Assembly: GCA_005789325.1 (NCBI GenBank)
Contig: SXYE01000005.1
Location: 1 to 15,228 of the forward strand
Direction: 5' to 3'
Length of the DNA stretch: 15,228 nt
From: Actinomycetota bacterium
Lineage (GTDB): Bacteria > Actinomycetota > Actinomycetes > S36-B12 > UBA5976
Shown here: piece after piece, positions 7,580-14,748 of the stretch
Numbering within the stretch: the stretch's first letter is position 1
Layout of the letters: each line of letters starts with the position of its first letter
The notes under the pieces: generated by a model
Database searches by the model: none
What the model was told of the DNA's origin: nothing
What the model saw: only the letters and a program-made list of their open reading frames with translations
Made by a program: the position numbers and the translations under genes

Positions 7580-8505
7580 TGAGAGATTCAGCCCGCATCA
7601 GAACAGTTCTAGCAGTATTGTTGCTAATTTCTTTCACATTAGTGGCACTGGAATTAAGAAACTCTGGAAACGGAATTACTAATTCAATAAGGAATGTCAG
7701 CGCGAATTTGATTTCACCTCTTCAAAAATCAGCTCGAGGTTTATCTGATTCCATACAAAACTTTGGCTCTACTTGGAGAGAGATTAGAACAGCCCGTGAA
7801 ATCGTTAAAGACTTAGAATCAGAAAATATTGATCTGAAAGAAAGACTTGCAAACACAGACGAACTTAGAAGAAGAGCAGCAGAATTAGATGCCTTGTTAA
7901 AAATCGCAGGACTTGGAACTTACGAAATTGTTCCGGCCAGAGTTATAGCAATTGGATCAGGTCAGGATTATTCATGGACAGTTTCAATTGATGTTGGCGC
8001 AAAAGATGGAATCACAACAGATATGTCTGTTATCTCAGGAAGTGGATTAGTGGGAAGAACGATTTCGGTAGCAGAGTCAACAACATTAGTTTCATTGCTA
8101 GCTGATCCATCAAGCAAAGTTGGAGCAAGAATTGGTGGCAAATCAGAGCTTGGATTTATCAGTGGAAACGGTTTACCAGGAGAATTGGAATTTGAAATCT
8201 TTGATCCTTTAGCTGAAATTCAAAAGGGTGATCGAATAGTTACCTGGGGATCTGAAGGGGGAAGACCATTTGTTGCCGGAGTACCAATTGGTGAAGTAAC
8301 AAGTGTTAAGTCATCACCTGGTTTATTGACAAAATCAGCAAGAGTAAAACCTTATGTAAAACTATCTACACTTGATTTAGTTAGCGTTGTTGTGGAACCT
8401 CCTCGCATTGATCCTCGAGATTCATTACTTCCTCCGATGCCAGTTGCTGACACCCCAATTCCAACACCATCACCTTCGGCCACCCCCAGCCCAAGTGAGA
8501 ATTAA
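7579..8505 (+). CDS. mreC: Rod shape-determining protein MreC
   Basis: MreC is a bitopic membrane protein that links MreB inside the cell to PBP2 and RodA outside and activates them. The 308-residue protein has a short cytoplasmic start, one membrane segment at about 9-25, a coiled-coil stretch rich in Glu, Leu and Arg at about 66-100, then the beta-barrel region with the conserved VIAIGSGQDYSWTVSIDVGAKDGI and SGSGLVGRT segments. It ends in a Pro/Ser/Thr-rich tail of about 35 residues (PTPSPSATPSPSEN at the end). The GTG start has no Shine-Dalgarno sequence and is in the same frame as mreB, 27 bases past its stop. The TAA overlaps the mreD ATG by one base. Confidence 0.94.
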   Translation: MRDSARIRTVLAVLLLISFTLVALELRNSGNGITNSIRNVSANLISPLQKSARGLSDSIQNFGSTWREIRTAREIVKDLESENIDLKERLANTDELRRRAAELDALLKIAGLGTYEIVPARVIAIGSGQDYSWTVSIDVGAKDGITTDMSVISGSGLVGRTISVAESTTLVSLLADPSSKVGARIGGKSELGFISGNGLPGELEFEIFDPLAEIQKGDRIVTWGSEGGRPFVAGVPIGEVTSVKSSPGLLTKSARVKPYVKLSTLDLVSVVVEPPRIDPRDSLLPPMPVADTPIPTPSPSATPSPSEN

Positions 8506-9029
8506 TGAATATTTATAAATATTTGGCACTTATTGTTACCGTTTTAATTGGGATAATTTTCCAACCAACTTTGTTGGCAAGGCTTTCTTTGCCAGGGGCA
8601 ACACCTGATTTGGTTCTGGTGATTGTTTGTTGCTGGGCAATTACTAAAGGTCCAGCAGTTGGTGCAATCGCTGGTTTCATCGCAGGACTCTTACTAGATG
8701 TTGTGCCACCCGGAAATAATTTAATTGGAGTTGCTTCAATATTTTTAGCACTAATTGGCTACGCCATTGGAATTGTTGGAAGTGGTCCTAGTAGATCGAT
8801 AGTAAGACCACTTCTAATTTCAGGAATTGGTGCTACAACATTTTTCTTATTGAGAACTATTTGGGCATTAATTTCAGGAAGCGATATAGCTTTATACAAT
8901 TTTTCGGTCAATTTCCTAACACAAGGCATATATGCAGCAGCCTTAGCTGTTTTTGTCTATCCGGGGATAGCGTTCCTAGATAGAAGGCTTGGCCCGGTTT
9001 CAAGATCTGATGAATTAAGGATGCAATAA
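8505..9029 (+). CDS. mreD: Rod shape-determining protein MreD
   Basis: MreD is the small integral membrane partner of MreC and MreB in the elongasome. The 174-residue product is strongly hydrophobic with about five membrane segments. The family-typical start (a membrane segment followed by PGATPDLVLVIVCCWAITKGP) and the GFIAGLLLDVVPP segment are both present. The ATG overlaps the mreC stop (TAATG), so translation is coupled. The next gene begins three bases after its stop, and the ribosome site of that gene (AAGGA, 9017-9021) lies inside the mreD 3' end. Confidence 0.92.
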   Translation: MNIYKYLALIVTVLIGIIFQPTLLARLSLPGATPDLVLVIVCCWAITKGPAVGAIAGFIAGLLLDVVPPGNNLIGVASIFLALIGYAIGIVGSGPSRSIVRPLLISGIGATTFFLLRTIWALISGSDIALYNFSVNFLTQGIYAAALAVFVYPGIAFLDRRLGPVSRSDELRMQ

Positions 9030-9032
9030 ATT

Positions 9033-11213
9033 ATGCAAGATAAATCCGTAATTCGACTAAAAATAATAAGAGTTATTTTCTTATCATTAATGATCACATT
9101 AGTAGGTCGACTATTTTTCTTACAGATATCAACGGGTGAAAATTTTGTCAAAGCCTCCCAAAGAAATGCCTTTAGAGAAATTTACACTCCACCAGTTAGA
9201 GGTCTAATTCTTGATCAAGTGGGAAGACCAGTTGTTTCAAATAAATCAACTCTGGTTGTAAGTGTTAATACAAGAATTCTAGAGAATACTGAAGATAAAG
9301 GTGCTTCAGTTATTACTCGTCTTTCGCAAACTTTACAAATCTCTGAAATCTACATCAGAGATCGACTCACTCCATGTGGTACCAAAGGAGCAAAGAGACC
9401 GCCGATCTGTTGGTCGGGCTCACTCTTTCAGCCAATACCTATTGCAAAAGATGTTTCTCGATTAGTTGCTTTAGAAATAATGGAACAGCGCACATTGTTT
9501 CCCGGAGTCAGTGCTGAATTAATTGCAGTACGAGATATTCCAAGACCTTTTGATGTAAACATGGCGCACATCATTGGATACGTTGGACCGGTTACAGATG
9601 TCGAAATTGAAAAACAAAAGCAAGAAGGAATCTCTGCTGACGATATTGGTTTACAAAATAATGATTCAATAGGTCGCTCCGGAGTCGAGAGATTTTACGA
9701 TTCATATTTAAGAGGTAAACCTGGTGTGAAGGTAATGGCTGTTGATAAAGCAGCAAATATAAAAGGTGTAGTAAGTGAAACAGATCCTGAATCAGGTAAA
9801 TATGTAGTTTTAAATGTTGATGCAAAACTTCAGTCGTTAGTTGAGGAACAACTTTCTGCAGCAATTGATAGAGCTAGATCAAAAAATTATGTAGGCGAAT
9901 CTGGTGCTGCAGTAGTAGTTGATGTAAAAAATGGAAATATTTTAGCTATGGCTACCTACCCAAGTTATGACCCAAGAATTTGGTTAGGAGGAATTACAAA
10001 TGAACAATTTGAATTGTTATCAAATCCAAAAAATGGAATTCCGCTAATTTCTCGAGCGACACAAGGATTATTCGTGCCCGCTTCTATTTATAAAGTGATC
10101 ACCACAGCAGCAGCTGCCGAAAATGGATTTGATTTAAACGCTATTTATCAATGTCCACCTCAAATGGAAATTGGAACACGAGTGTTTAGAAATTATGAAT
10201 CAATTGGTTTTGGTCCTATTACTCTTCAACGAGCAATTGAAGTTTCTTGTGACACTGTTTTTTATGACATTGCCAATACTTTATGGCTTAGAGATGGTGG
10301 ATTAAATCCAATTGATAAACCTGTAGATGCTGTAGAAAATATGTCCTTTGCTTTTGGTTTAGGATCAAAAACCGGAATTGATTTACCAGAAGAAGTTAGA
10401 GGTCGAGTTGGAGGAAGAATTTTTAAGAGAAATTTCTGGGATAAGAATCATGAAGTTTGGTGTGAAAGAGCTGAAAAAGGATATCCAGAAGTTGAAGCAG
10501 TAGATCCAGAAAGAGCAAAAATGTTACAAAAGTTTGCTACCGAAAATTGTACTGAAGGAATGAGATTTCGCGCTGGAGATGCTGTAAACATTTCAATTGG
10601 ACAAGGCGACACCGTTGTTACTCCATTGCAAATGGCAATGGCTTATGCAGCGATTGCTAACGGTGGAACAGTTTATGAACCTCGCGTCGTTAAAGCGATA
10701 ATGAATGCTGATGGTTCAGTTGCTGAAAAAATTGAGCCAAAAGTTAAAAACAAATTACCAATATCTAACGAAACACTAAAATATATTCAAAAATCTCTTG
10801 AAACCACCACGATTTCAGGAACAGGTGCGCCACCATTTGTTGGTTTTCCTCTTTCAAGAATTCCTGTGGCAACAAAAACTGGAACAGGTGAAGTTTTAGG
10901 AAAGCAGTCAACTTCATGGTTTGCTAGTTATGCACCTGCAAATAATCCTCAATATGCAGTTGTATTAATGGTTGCCCAAGGTGGAACTGGCTCGGGAACA
11001 TCTGCACCCAGTGTGAGAAGAATTTATGAAGAATTATTTGGAATTCGAGGCAGTACCATTGATCCTGCAACAAGTATTTTAGAAGGTGGAGCACCTACTT
11101 CAAAATTGCCAACAATTAGAACAGATGGATTACCTGATTATCCTGAAATAGATGAACTCTTAAATCCAACTTCTTCACCTAGTCCAACTCCAACATCGGG
11201 AACAACAAGATGA
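9033..11213 (+). CDS. mrdA: Penicillin-binding protein 2 (elongation transpeptidase)
   Basis: This class B PBP crosslinks peptidoglycan stem peptides together with the RodA glycosyltransferase. The 726-residue protein has an N-terminal membrane anchor (about 8-30), a pedestal domain beginning with the family motif GLILDQVGRPV, and a transpeptidase domain. Its catalytic motifs are S351-I-Y-K354 (SxxK), S405-C-D407 (SxN position) and K615-T-G617 (KTG). Extracytoplasmic cysteines C115 and C126, and C477 and C506, may pair. The C-terminus ends in a Ser/Pro/Thr-rich tail (PTSSPSPTPTSGTTR), like MreC. The ATG follows AAGGA (9017-9021) by eleven bases, and the stop overlaps rodA as ATGA. Operon position after mreD favours the elongasome PBP2 over the division PBP3. 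Confidence 0.95.
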   Translation: MQDKSVIRLKIIRVIFLSLMITLVGRLFFLQISTGENFVKASQRNAFREIYTPPVRGLILDQVGRPVVSNKSTLVVSVNTRILENTEDKGASVITRLSQTLQISEIYIRDRLTPCGTKGAKRPPICWSGSLFQPIPIAKDVSRLVALEIMEQRTLFPGVSAELIAVRDIPRPFDVNMAHIIGYVGPVTDVEIEKQKQEGISADDIGLQNNDSIGRSGVERFYDSYLRGKPGVKVMAVDKAANIKGVVSETDPESGKYVVLNVDAKLQSLVEEQLSAAIDRARSKNYVGESGAAVVVDVKNGNILAMATYPSYDPRIWLGGITNEQFELLSNPKNGIPLISRATQGLFVPASIYKVITTAAAAENGFDLNAIYQCPPQMEIGTRVFRNYESIGFGPITLQRAIEVSCDTVFYDIANTLWLRDGGLNPIDKPVDAVENMSFAFGLGSKTGIDLPEEVRGRVGGRIFKRNFWDKNHEVWCERAEKGYPEVEAVDPERAKMLQKFATENCTEGMRFRAGDAVNISIGQGDTVVTPLQMAMAYAAIANGGTVYEPRVVKAIMNADGSVAEKIEPKVKNKLPISNETLKYIQKSLETTTISGTGAPPFVGFPLSRIPVATKTGTGEVLGKQSTSWFASYAPANNPQYAVVLMVAQGGTGSGTSAPSVRRIYEELFGIRGSTIDPATSILEGGAPTSKLPTIRTDGLPDYPEIDELLNPTSSPSPTPTSGTTR

Positions 11214-12400
11214 CCTATTGGAGTTCTGAAACACCAAAAGCACCAAGTCGAAATAGATTTAACGACTCATTTTTTATTGGTTATGACTGGGTTCTGATTA
11301 CCAGTGCACTGATTCTTTCGATAATTGGCTCAATACTTGTTTACTCAGCATCTAAACAGAGATTGATTGACGCAGGTATAAATGCTGATTTCTATCTTCA
11401 AAGACATATTTTTAATATCATAGTTGGAATTGTTCTGGCATTGATAGTTTCTAGATTTTCATTTAGAACAGCTAGAGCTTACGCAATTATAATTTATGCT
11501 GCAGCAGTTATTGGTTTAATTTTGGTTTTGGTACCAGGAATTGGTAAATCTCAAGGAGGTGCGCAGGCCTGGATTGCTTTGCCTGGCGGTTTTACTTTCC
11601 AACCCAGCGAATTTACAAAAGTAGCGTTGATCACCCTGCTAGCAATGGTTCTAACTGAACGTCGTGAATCAGAGCTAGTCCCAGATGATAGGGATGTTTT
11701 ATTTGGATTGGCTTTAGCAGGAGTTCCCGCCTTGCTAGTACTTCTGCAGAATGATTTTGGAACAGTAATCATTATTGGAGCAACACTTTTAAGTGTATTG
11801 ATTGTTTCGGGAGTAAAACTACGCTGGATTTATGGTTCAATAAGTGCGGTAATTTTGGCAGGTTTTGTTGCATCTCAACTTAATTTCATTAAGGATTATC
11901 AATTAAAAAGATTAGCAACATTTATTGACCCAACTCTTGATCCATTAGGAGCCGGATACAACACGTTGCAGGCAAGAATTGCAATTGGATCTGGTGGGTG
12001 GTTTGGACAAGGTTTATTTAGCGGACCTCAGACACAAGGCAAATATGTTCCGGCACAGCGTACAGACTTTATTTTTACTGTTGCTGGTGAAGAATTAGGA
12101 TTTTTTGGTTCCACGTTAATCATTTTTCTTATTGCCATGATTTTGTACCGTATTACAAAAATTGCTATGAATGCTCCAGATCGTTTCGGTCGACTAGCTG
12201 CAGCAGGTGTAGCAGGATGGTTTGCAATTCAATCTTTTGAAAATATTGGAATGAATTTAGGAATAATGCCAGTAACTGGAGTTCCATTACCTTTTGTTTC
12301 CTATGGTGGGTCATCGATGTTTGTTTCTTGGATGGCACTGGGCCTAATAGTTGCCATTGGTCGAGAAATCGATGATCGGGTTACACCACTTATTCGCTAG
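11210..12400 (+). CDS. rodA: Peptidoglycan glycosyltransferase RodA (SEDS family)
   Basis: RodA polymerises lipid II into glycan strands in the membrane and works as a pair with PBP2. The 396-residue protein starts with a hydrophilic segment of about 25 residues and then has about ten membrane segments. Family signatures are the extracellular GGAQAWIALPGGFTFQPSE, the large loop with GYNTLQARIAIGSGGWFGQG, the QRTDFIFTVAGEELGF segment, and the C-terminal PVTGVPLPFVSYGGSS. The ATG overlaps the mrdA stop (ATGA), so the two partners are translated in coupling. FtsW is the closest alternative, but the context with mreBCD and PBP2 points to RodA. A 390-bp gap without a gene follows. Confidence 0.95.
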   Translation: MTYWSSETPKAPSRNRFNDSFFIGYDWVLITSALILSIIGSILVYSASKQRLIDAGINADFYLQRHIFNIIVGIVLALIVSRFSFRTARAYAIIIYAAAVIGLILVLVPGIGKSQGGAQAWIALPGGFTFQPSEFTKVALITLLAMVLTERRESELVPDDRDVLFGLALAGVPALLVLLQNDFGTVIIIGATLLSVLIVSGVKLRWIYGSISAVILAGFVASQLNFIKDYQLKRLATFIDPTLDPLGAGYNTLQARIAIGSGGWFGQGLFSGPQTQGKYVPAQRTDFIFTVAGEELGFFGSTLIIFLIAMILYRITKIAMNAPDRFGRLAAAGVAGWFAIQSFENIGMNLGIMPVTGVPLPFVSYGGSSMFVSWMALGLIVAIGREIDDRVTPLIR

Positions 12401-12445
12401 GAAATCTATGTCCTTTTAATGGGCAATAGCCTTGAAAATCCCCTG

Positions 12446-12489
12446 ATTTGACCTCAAAGCAGTTGTGCCATGCCCAACAGAGGTTAAAT
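12446..12489 (+). other. Long hairpin 1 in the rodA-rne gap
   Basis: ATTTGACCTC (12446-12455) can pair over ten positions, one of them G-U, with GAGGTTAAAT (12480-12489). Inside it GTTG (12462-12465) pairs with CAAC (12475-12478), and GC with GC around the loop CAT. The stacked stems make this the most extended fold in the first half of the gap. The sequence TGTGCCAT occurs in this hairpin (12464-12471) and again 28 bases later (12492-12499), a short direct repeat. Confidence 0.4.
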
Positions 12490-12562
12490 GCTGTGCCATA
12501 CTTGAGGTACTGGTTAATCACGGAGTCACTACAACCCGAGATAAGAAACCACAACGACTTAG

Positions 12563-12580
12563 CCGAGCAGCGGTGCTCGG
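12563..12580 (+). other. GC-rich hairpin 2 in the rodA-rne gap
   Basis: CCGAGCA (12563-12569) and TGCTCGG (12574-12580) form a perfect 7-bp stem with loop GCGG. No T-run follows on either strand, so it does not look like a terminator. An upstream CCGAG (12536-12540) could compete for the same CTCGG. Confidence 0.45.
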
Positions 12581-12729
12581 TAGAACTAAAAAAAGCTAGC
12601 TGTCCCAATTTGTGAGACGAAGCGGATTTCTTTGAAGTTCTAAAAACAAAACCTAAATGACTTTGAGGACGTGGATTTACTTTCACACCTGATCGTTAAG
12701 AAATACCAGCACTAAACACATAAGTGCAG

Positions 12730-12762
12730 GTAAATAAAAGCGCTAAGGCGCTATTTATTTAC
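12730..12762 (+). other. Long AT/GC stem just before the rne ribosome site
   Basis: GTAAATAAA (12730-12738) plus AGCGC (12739-12743) pair with GCGCT (12748-12752) plus TTTATTTAC (12754-12762): 14 base pairs, loop TAAG, and one bulged A at 12753. The stem ends 13 bases before the rne Shine-Dalgarno TTAGGAG (12774-12780). GC-rich top and U-rich right arm would permit intrinsic termination on the plus strand, and the minus strand reads GCGCTTTTATTT after the loop, so it may be bidirectional. The alternative is an RNase E-sensitive leader element. Confidence 0.5.
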
Positions 12763-12790
12763 ACACAAAAGATTTAGGAGTAAAGCCATT

Positions 12791-14629
12791 ATGGCTGATG
12801 AAGAAACACCATCTTTACGTAAAAGATTTCGCATTGCTGCATTTTCTGCAGCAGAGGAAGCACCAAAACCAGCAGCTGATGTTCCTGTTGGAAAACCATC
12901 TGTTGCCTTTCAACAAGCAGTTGTGCCTCCAAGAACCCCAAGTTCAAAATCAGATGCGCCCAAAGAAGAAAAAGGCTTATTAAGAAGAGGGCGAAATAAA
13001 AGACGCCAAGAAGAGTCAACTGAAGAAGCAGCAGATTCTGTAAATGACAAAGAAAATGAAAATAGTGATTCTGAATCAGGTGATGGAAGCCATCGCCGAG
13101 TCAGAAAACGTCTTCGTGCAACTGATGTAAATTCTGAGGAAGTTAATTCTGATGATCCAAACACTGTTGTAAGAGTTCGCGCACCAAGGGAGAAATCACC
13201 AACCCGAGGTTCTACTCGTCTTGATGCCAAACGTCAAAGAAGAAAAGATGGCAGAGACGCTGGAAGAAGAAGAGCTCCAGTTTTAACTGAAGCAGAATTC
13301 TTAGCCAGACGCGAAAGCGTTGAAAGAGTTATGGTTGTTAGGCAAAACCAAGATCGAATTCAAATTGCGGTATTAGAGGACAATATCTTGGTTGAACACT
13401 ATGTTTCTCGTGGTCAATCAGCTTCTTTAATAGGAAACGTTTACTTAGGTCGAGTACAAAATGTTCTTCCAAGTATGGAAGCAGCATTTATTGATATTGG
13501 TCGTGGCAGAAACGGTGTGCTTTACGCCGGTGAAGTTAACTGGGATGCCGCAGGACTTGATGGACAACCAAAGAGAATTGAGCTTGCATTAAAGAGTAAT
13601 GATCCAGTTCTTGTTCAGGTTACAAAAGATCCTGTTGGACAAAAAGGTGCCAGATTAACCAGTCAAATTTCTCTACCTGGAAGATATTTAGTTTATGTTC
13701 CAGATGGATCCGTAACCGGAATTAGTAGAAAACTTCCAGATACTGAGCGAACCAGACTAAAAAGAATCCTTAGAAACATAGTTCCTGAAGGTGCTGGAGT
13801 AATTGTTAGAACTGCTGCTGAAGGTGCAACAGAAGAACAATTACAAAGAGACGTTGCTCGCTTGCAAGCGCAATGGGAAAATATTCAAAGCAAAGTATCT
13901 GGTGGAACTCCAGCCTCACTGCTTTATTCTGAACCAGATCTTGCGATCAGGGTTGTAAGAGATATTTTCAACGAGGACTTCAAGAAATTAATTGTTGAAG
14001 GAAGCGAAGCTTGGGACACAATTGAAGAATACGTAAAATATGTTGCCCCTGATCTTGCCGATCGATTGGAAAAATGGAGCGGTGAAGGTGATGTATTTGG
14101 TGCCAATCGAATTGATGAACAAATTGCTAAAGCACTAGATCGCAAAGTTTACTTACCATCAGGTGGTTCTCTAGTAATCGATAGAACAGAAGCCATGACC
14201 GTAGTTGACGTGAACACCGGTAAATTTATTGGTCAAGGTGGAAACTTAGAAGAAACTGTAACTAAAAATAACCTAGAAGCAGCAGAAGAAATTGTTCGCC
14301 AGCTTCGTTTAAGAGATATTGGTGGAATTATTGTTATTGACTTCATTGACATGGTTTTGGAAACCAACAGAGACATGGTGCTTCGTCGATTAGTTGAATG
14401 CTTAGGAAGAGACAGAACAAAGCATCAAGTCGCAGAAGTGTCCACACTTGGCCTAGTTCAAATGACTAGAAAAAGAATTAGCTCTGGGTTACTGGAAACT
14501 TTCTCTGAAGCTTGCGAGCACTGCAGCGGTCGAGGGGTAAAGGTGTTTTCTGAACCAGTTGACCACAAGCACTCTGATCGTCGTGGAAAAAGAGAATCCA
14601 GTGAGGCAACTGAGGTCGAAAGCATCTAA
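12791..14629 (+). CDS. rne: Ribonuclease E/G
   Basis: This endoribonuclease cuts AU-rich single-stranded RNA and starts mRNA decay and rRNA and tRNA maturation. The 612-residue protein has a disordered, charged N-terminal extension of about 165 residues with Arg/Lys-rich clusters, then the S1 domain around GNVYLGRVQNVLPSMEAAFIDIG, the 5'-sensor region, and the DNase I-like catalytic domain. The magnesium-binding aspartates are D473 in VVDVNTG and D517 in VIDFIDM. The zinc-link cysteines C575 and C578 are in CEHCSGRG. It ends soon after, so there is no long C-terminal scaffold as in E. coli RNase E. The ATG follows TTAGGAG (12774-12780) by ten bases. Autoregulation through the structured upstream region is plausible but unproven. 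Confidence 0.95.
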   Translation: MADEETPSLRKRFRIAAFSAAEEAPKPAADVPVGKPSVAFQQAVVPPRTPSSKSDAPKEEKGLLRRGRNKRRQEESTEEAADSVNDKENENSDSESGDGSHRRVRKRLRATDVNSEEVNSDDPNTVVRVRAPREKSPTRGSTRLDAKRQRRKDGRDAGRRRAPVLTEAEFLARRESVERVMVVRQNQDRIQIAVLEDNILVEHYVSRGQSASLIGNVYLGRVQNVLPSMEAAFIDIGRGRNGVLYAGEVNWDAAGLDGQPKRIELALKSNDPVLVQVTKDPVGQKGARLTSQISLPGRYLVYVPDGSVTGISRKLPDTERTRLKRILRNIVPEGAGVIVRTAAEGATEEQLQRDVARLQAQWENIQSKVSGGTPASLLYSEPDLAIRVVRDIFNEDFKKLIVEGSEAWDTIEEYVKYVAPDLADRLEKWSGEGDVFGANRIDEQIAKALDRKVYLPSGGSLVIDRTEAMTVVDVNTGKFIGQGGNLEETVTKNNLEAAEEIVRQLRLRDIGGIIVIDFIDMVLETNRDMVLRRLVECLGRDRTKHQVAEVSTLGLVQMTRKRISSGLLETFSEACEHCSGRGVKVFSEPVDHKHSDRRGKRESSEATEVESI

Positions 14630-14658
14630 ATCCAAGCCATTAGAGCAAGCGGTTTAGC

Positions 14659-14676
14659 CCTTTAGTACCCTAGAGG
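14659..14676 (+). promoter_or_regulatory. rne-rplU gap: hairpin overlapping a possible rplU -10
   Basis: CCTTTAG (14659-14665) pairs with CTAGAGG (14670-14676) over seven positions, including one G-U, around the loop TACC. Only a short T-run (14684-14687) follows eight bases later, so termination of rne would be weak. The same stretch holds TACCCT (14666-14671), which fits the TAnnnT -10 pattern and would start an rplU transcript near 14678 with a leader of about 70 bases. The two readings compete; a -35 is not clear. Confidence 0.3.
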
Positions 14677-14715
14677 AACGCCCTTTTACCAAGATGGCAA
14701 AAGATGCGAAAAAAA

Positions 14716-14738
14716 CCTCCCAAGTTTTAAACAAGGAG
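14716..14738 (+). promoter_or_regulatory. Possible Shine-Dalgarno masking element of rplU
   Basis: CCTCC at 14716-14720 resembles the 16S anti-Shine-Dalgarno sequence. Its CTCC (14717-14720) can pair with GGAG (14735-14738), the core of the AAGGAG ribosome site of rplU, with a small inner GTT/AAC stem. Such folding would hide the ribosome site. The stem is short, so this may be chance. Confidence 0.25.
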
Positions 14739-14748
14739 ATTGAAAAAC

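Larger units (their letters stand above)
12401..12790 (+). ncRNA. Candidate structured RNA or long rne 5' leader
   Basis: No credible coding region is seen in this 390-bp gap; plus-strand reading frames are very short. Bases 12421-12600 contain 86 G or C out of 180 (48%), clearly above the neighbouring genes, which is typical of structured RNA in AT-rich genomes. Potential stems include ATTTGACCTC (12446-12455) with GAGGTTAAAT (12480-12489), a bulged hairpin at 12497-12513, CCGAGCA with TGCTCGG (12563-12580), TAGAAC (12581-12586) with GTTCTA (12637-12642), a mismatched stem at 12704-12732 and a long stem at 12730-12762. I do not recognise RNase P, tmRNA, SRP or a known riboswitch motif. It could be a separate RNA or the leader controlling RNase E; boundaries, promoter and strand are uncertain. 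Confidence 0.4.

Noticed and set aside
9592..9864. Minus-strand open frame inside mrdA
   Set aside because: Low-complexity Leu/His/Gln-rich translation typical of an antisense frame in AT-rich coding DNA.
12390..12686. Minus-strand open frame of 98 codons across the rodA-rne gap
   Set aside because: It starts at a GTG without a well-spaced ribosome site, overlaps the end of rodA, uses codons unlike the neighbouring genes and shows no motif I recognise. The GC-rich stems explain the region better. A homologue in another genome would reopen it.
12401..12790. RNase P RNA, tmRNA, SRP RNA or tRNA in the rodA-rne gap
   Set aside because: The expected conserved strings (GAGGAAAGTCC of RNase P, a GTTCGA-containing tRNA-like end, the GGAAG/AGCA pattern of SRP RNA) were looked for on both strands and not seen.
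14740..14748. Three-residue extension of L21 from a TTG
   Set aside because: The ribosome site is only one base from this TTG but ten bases from the ATG, and L21 proteins start with MYAIV.
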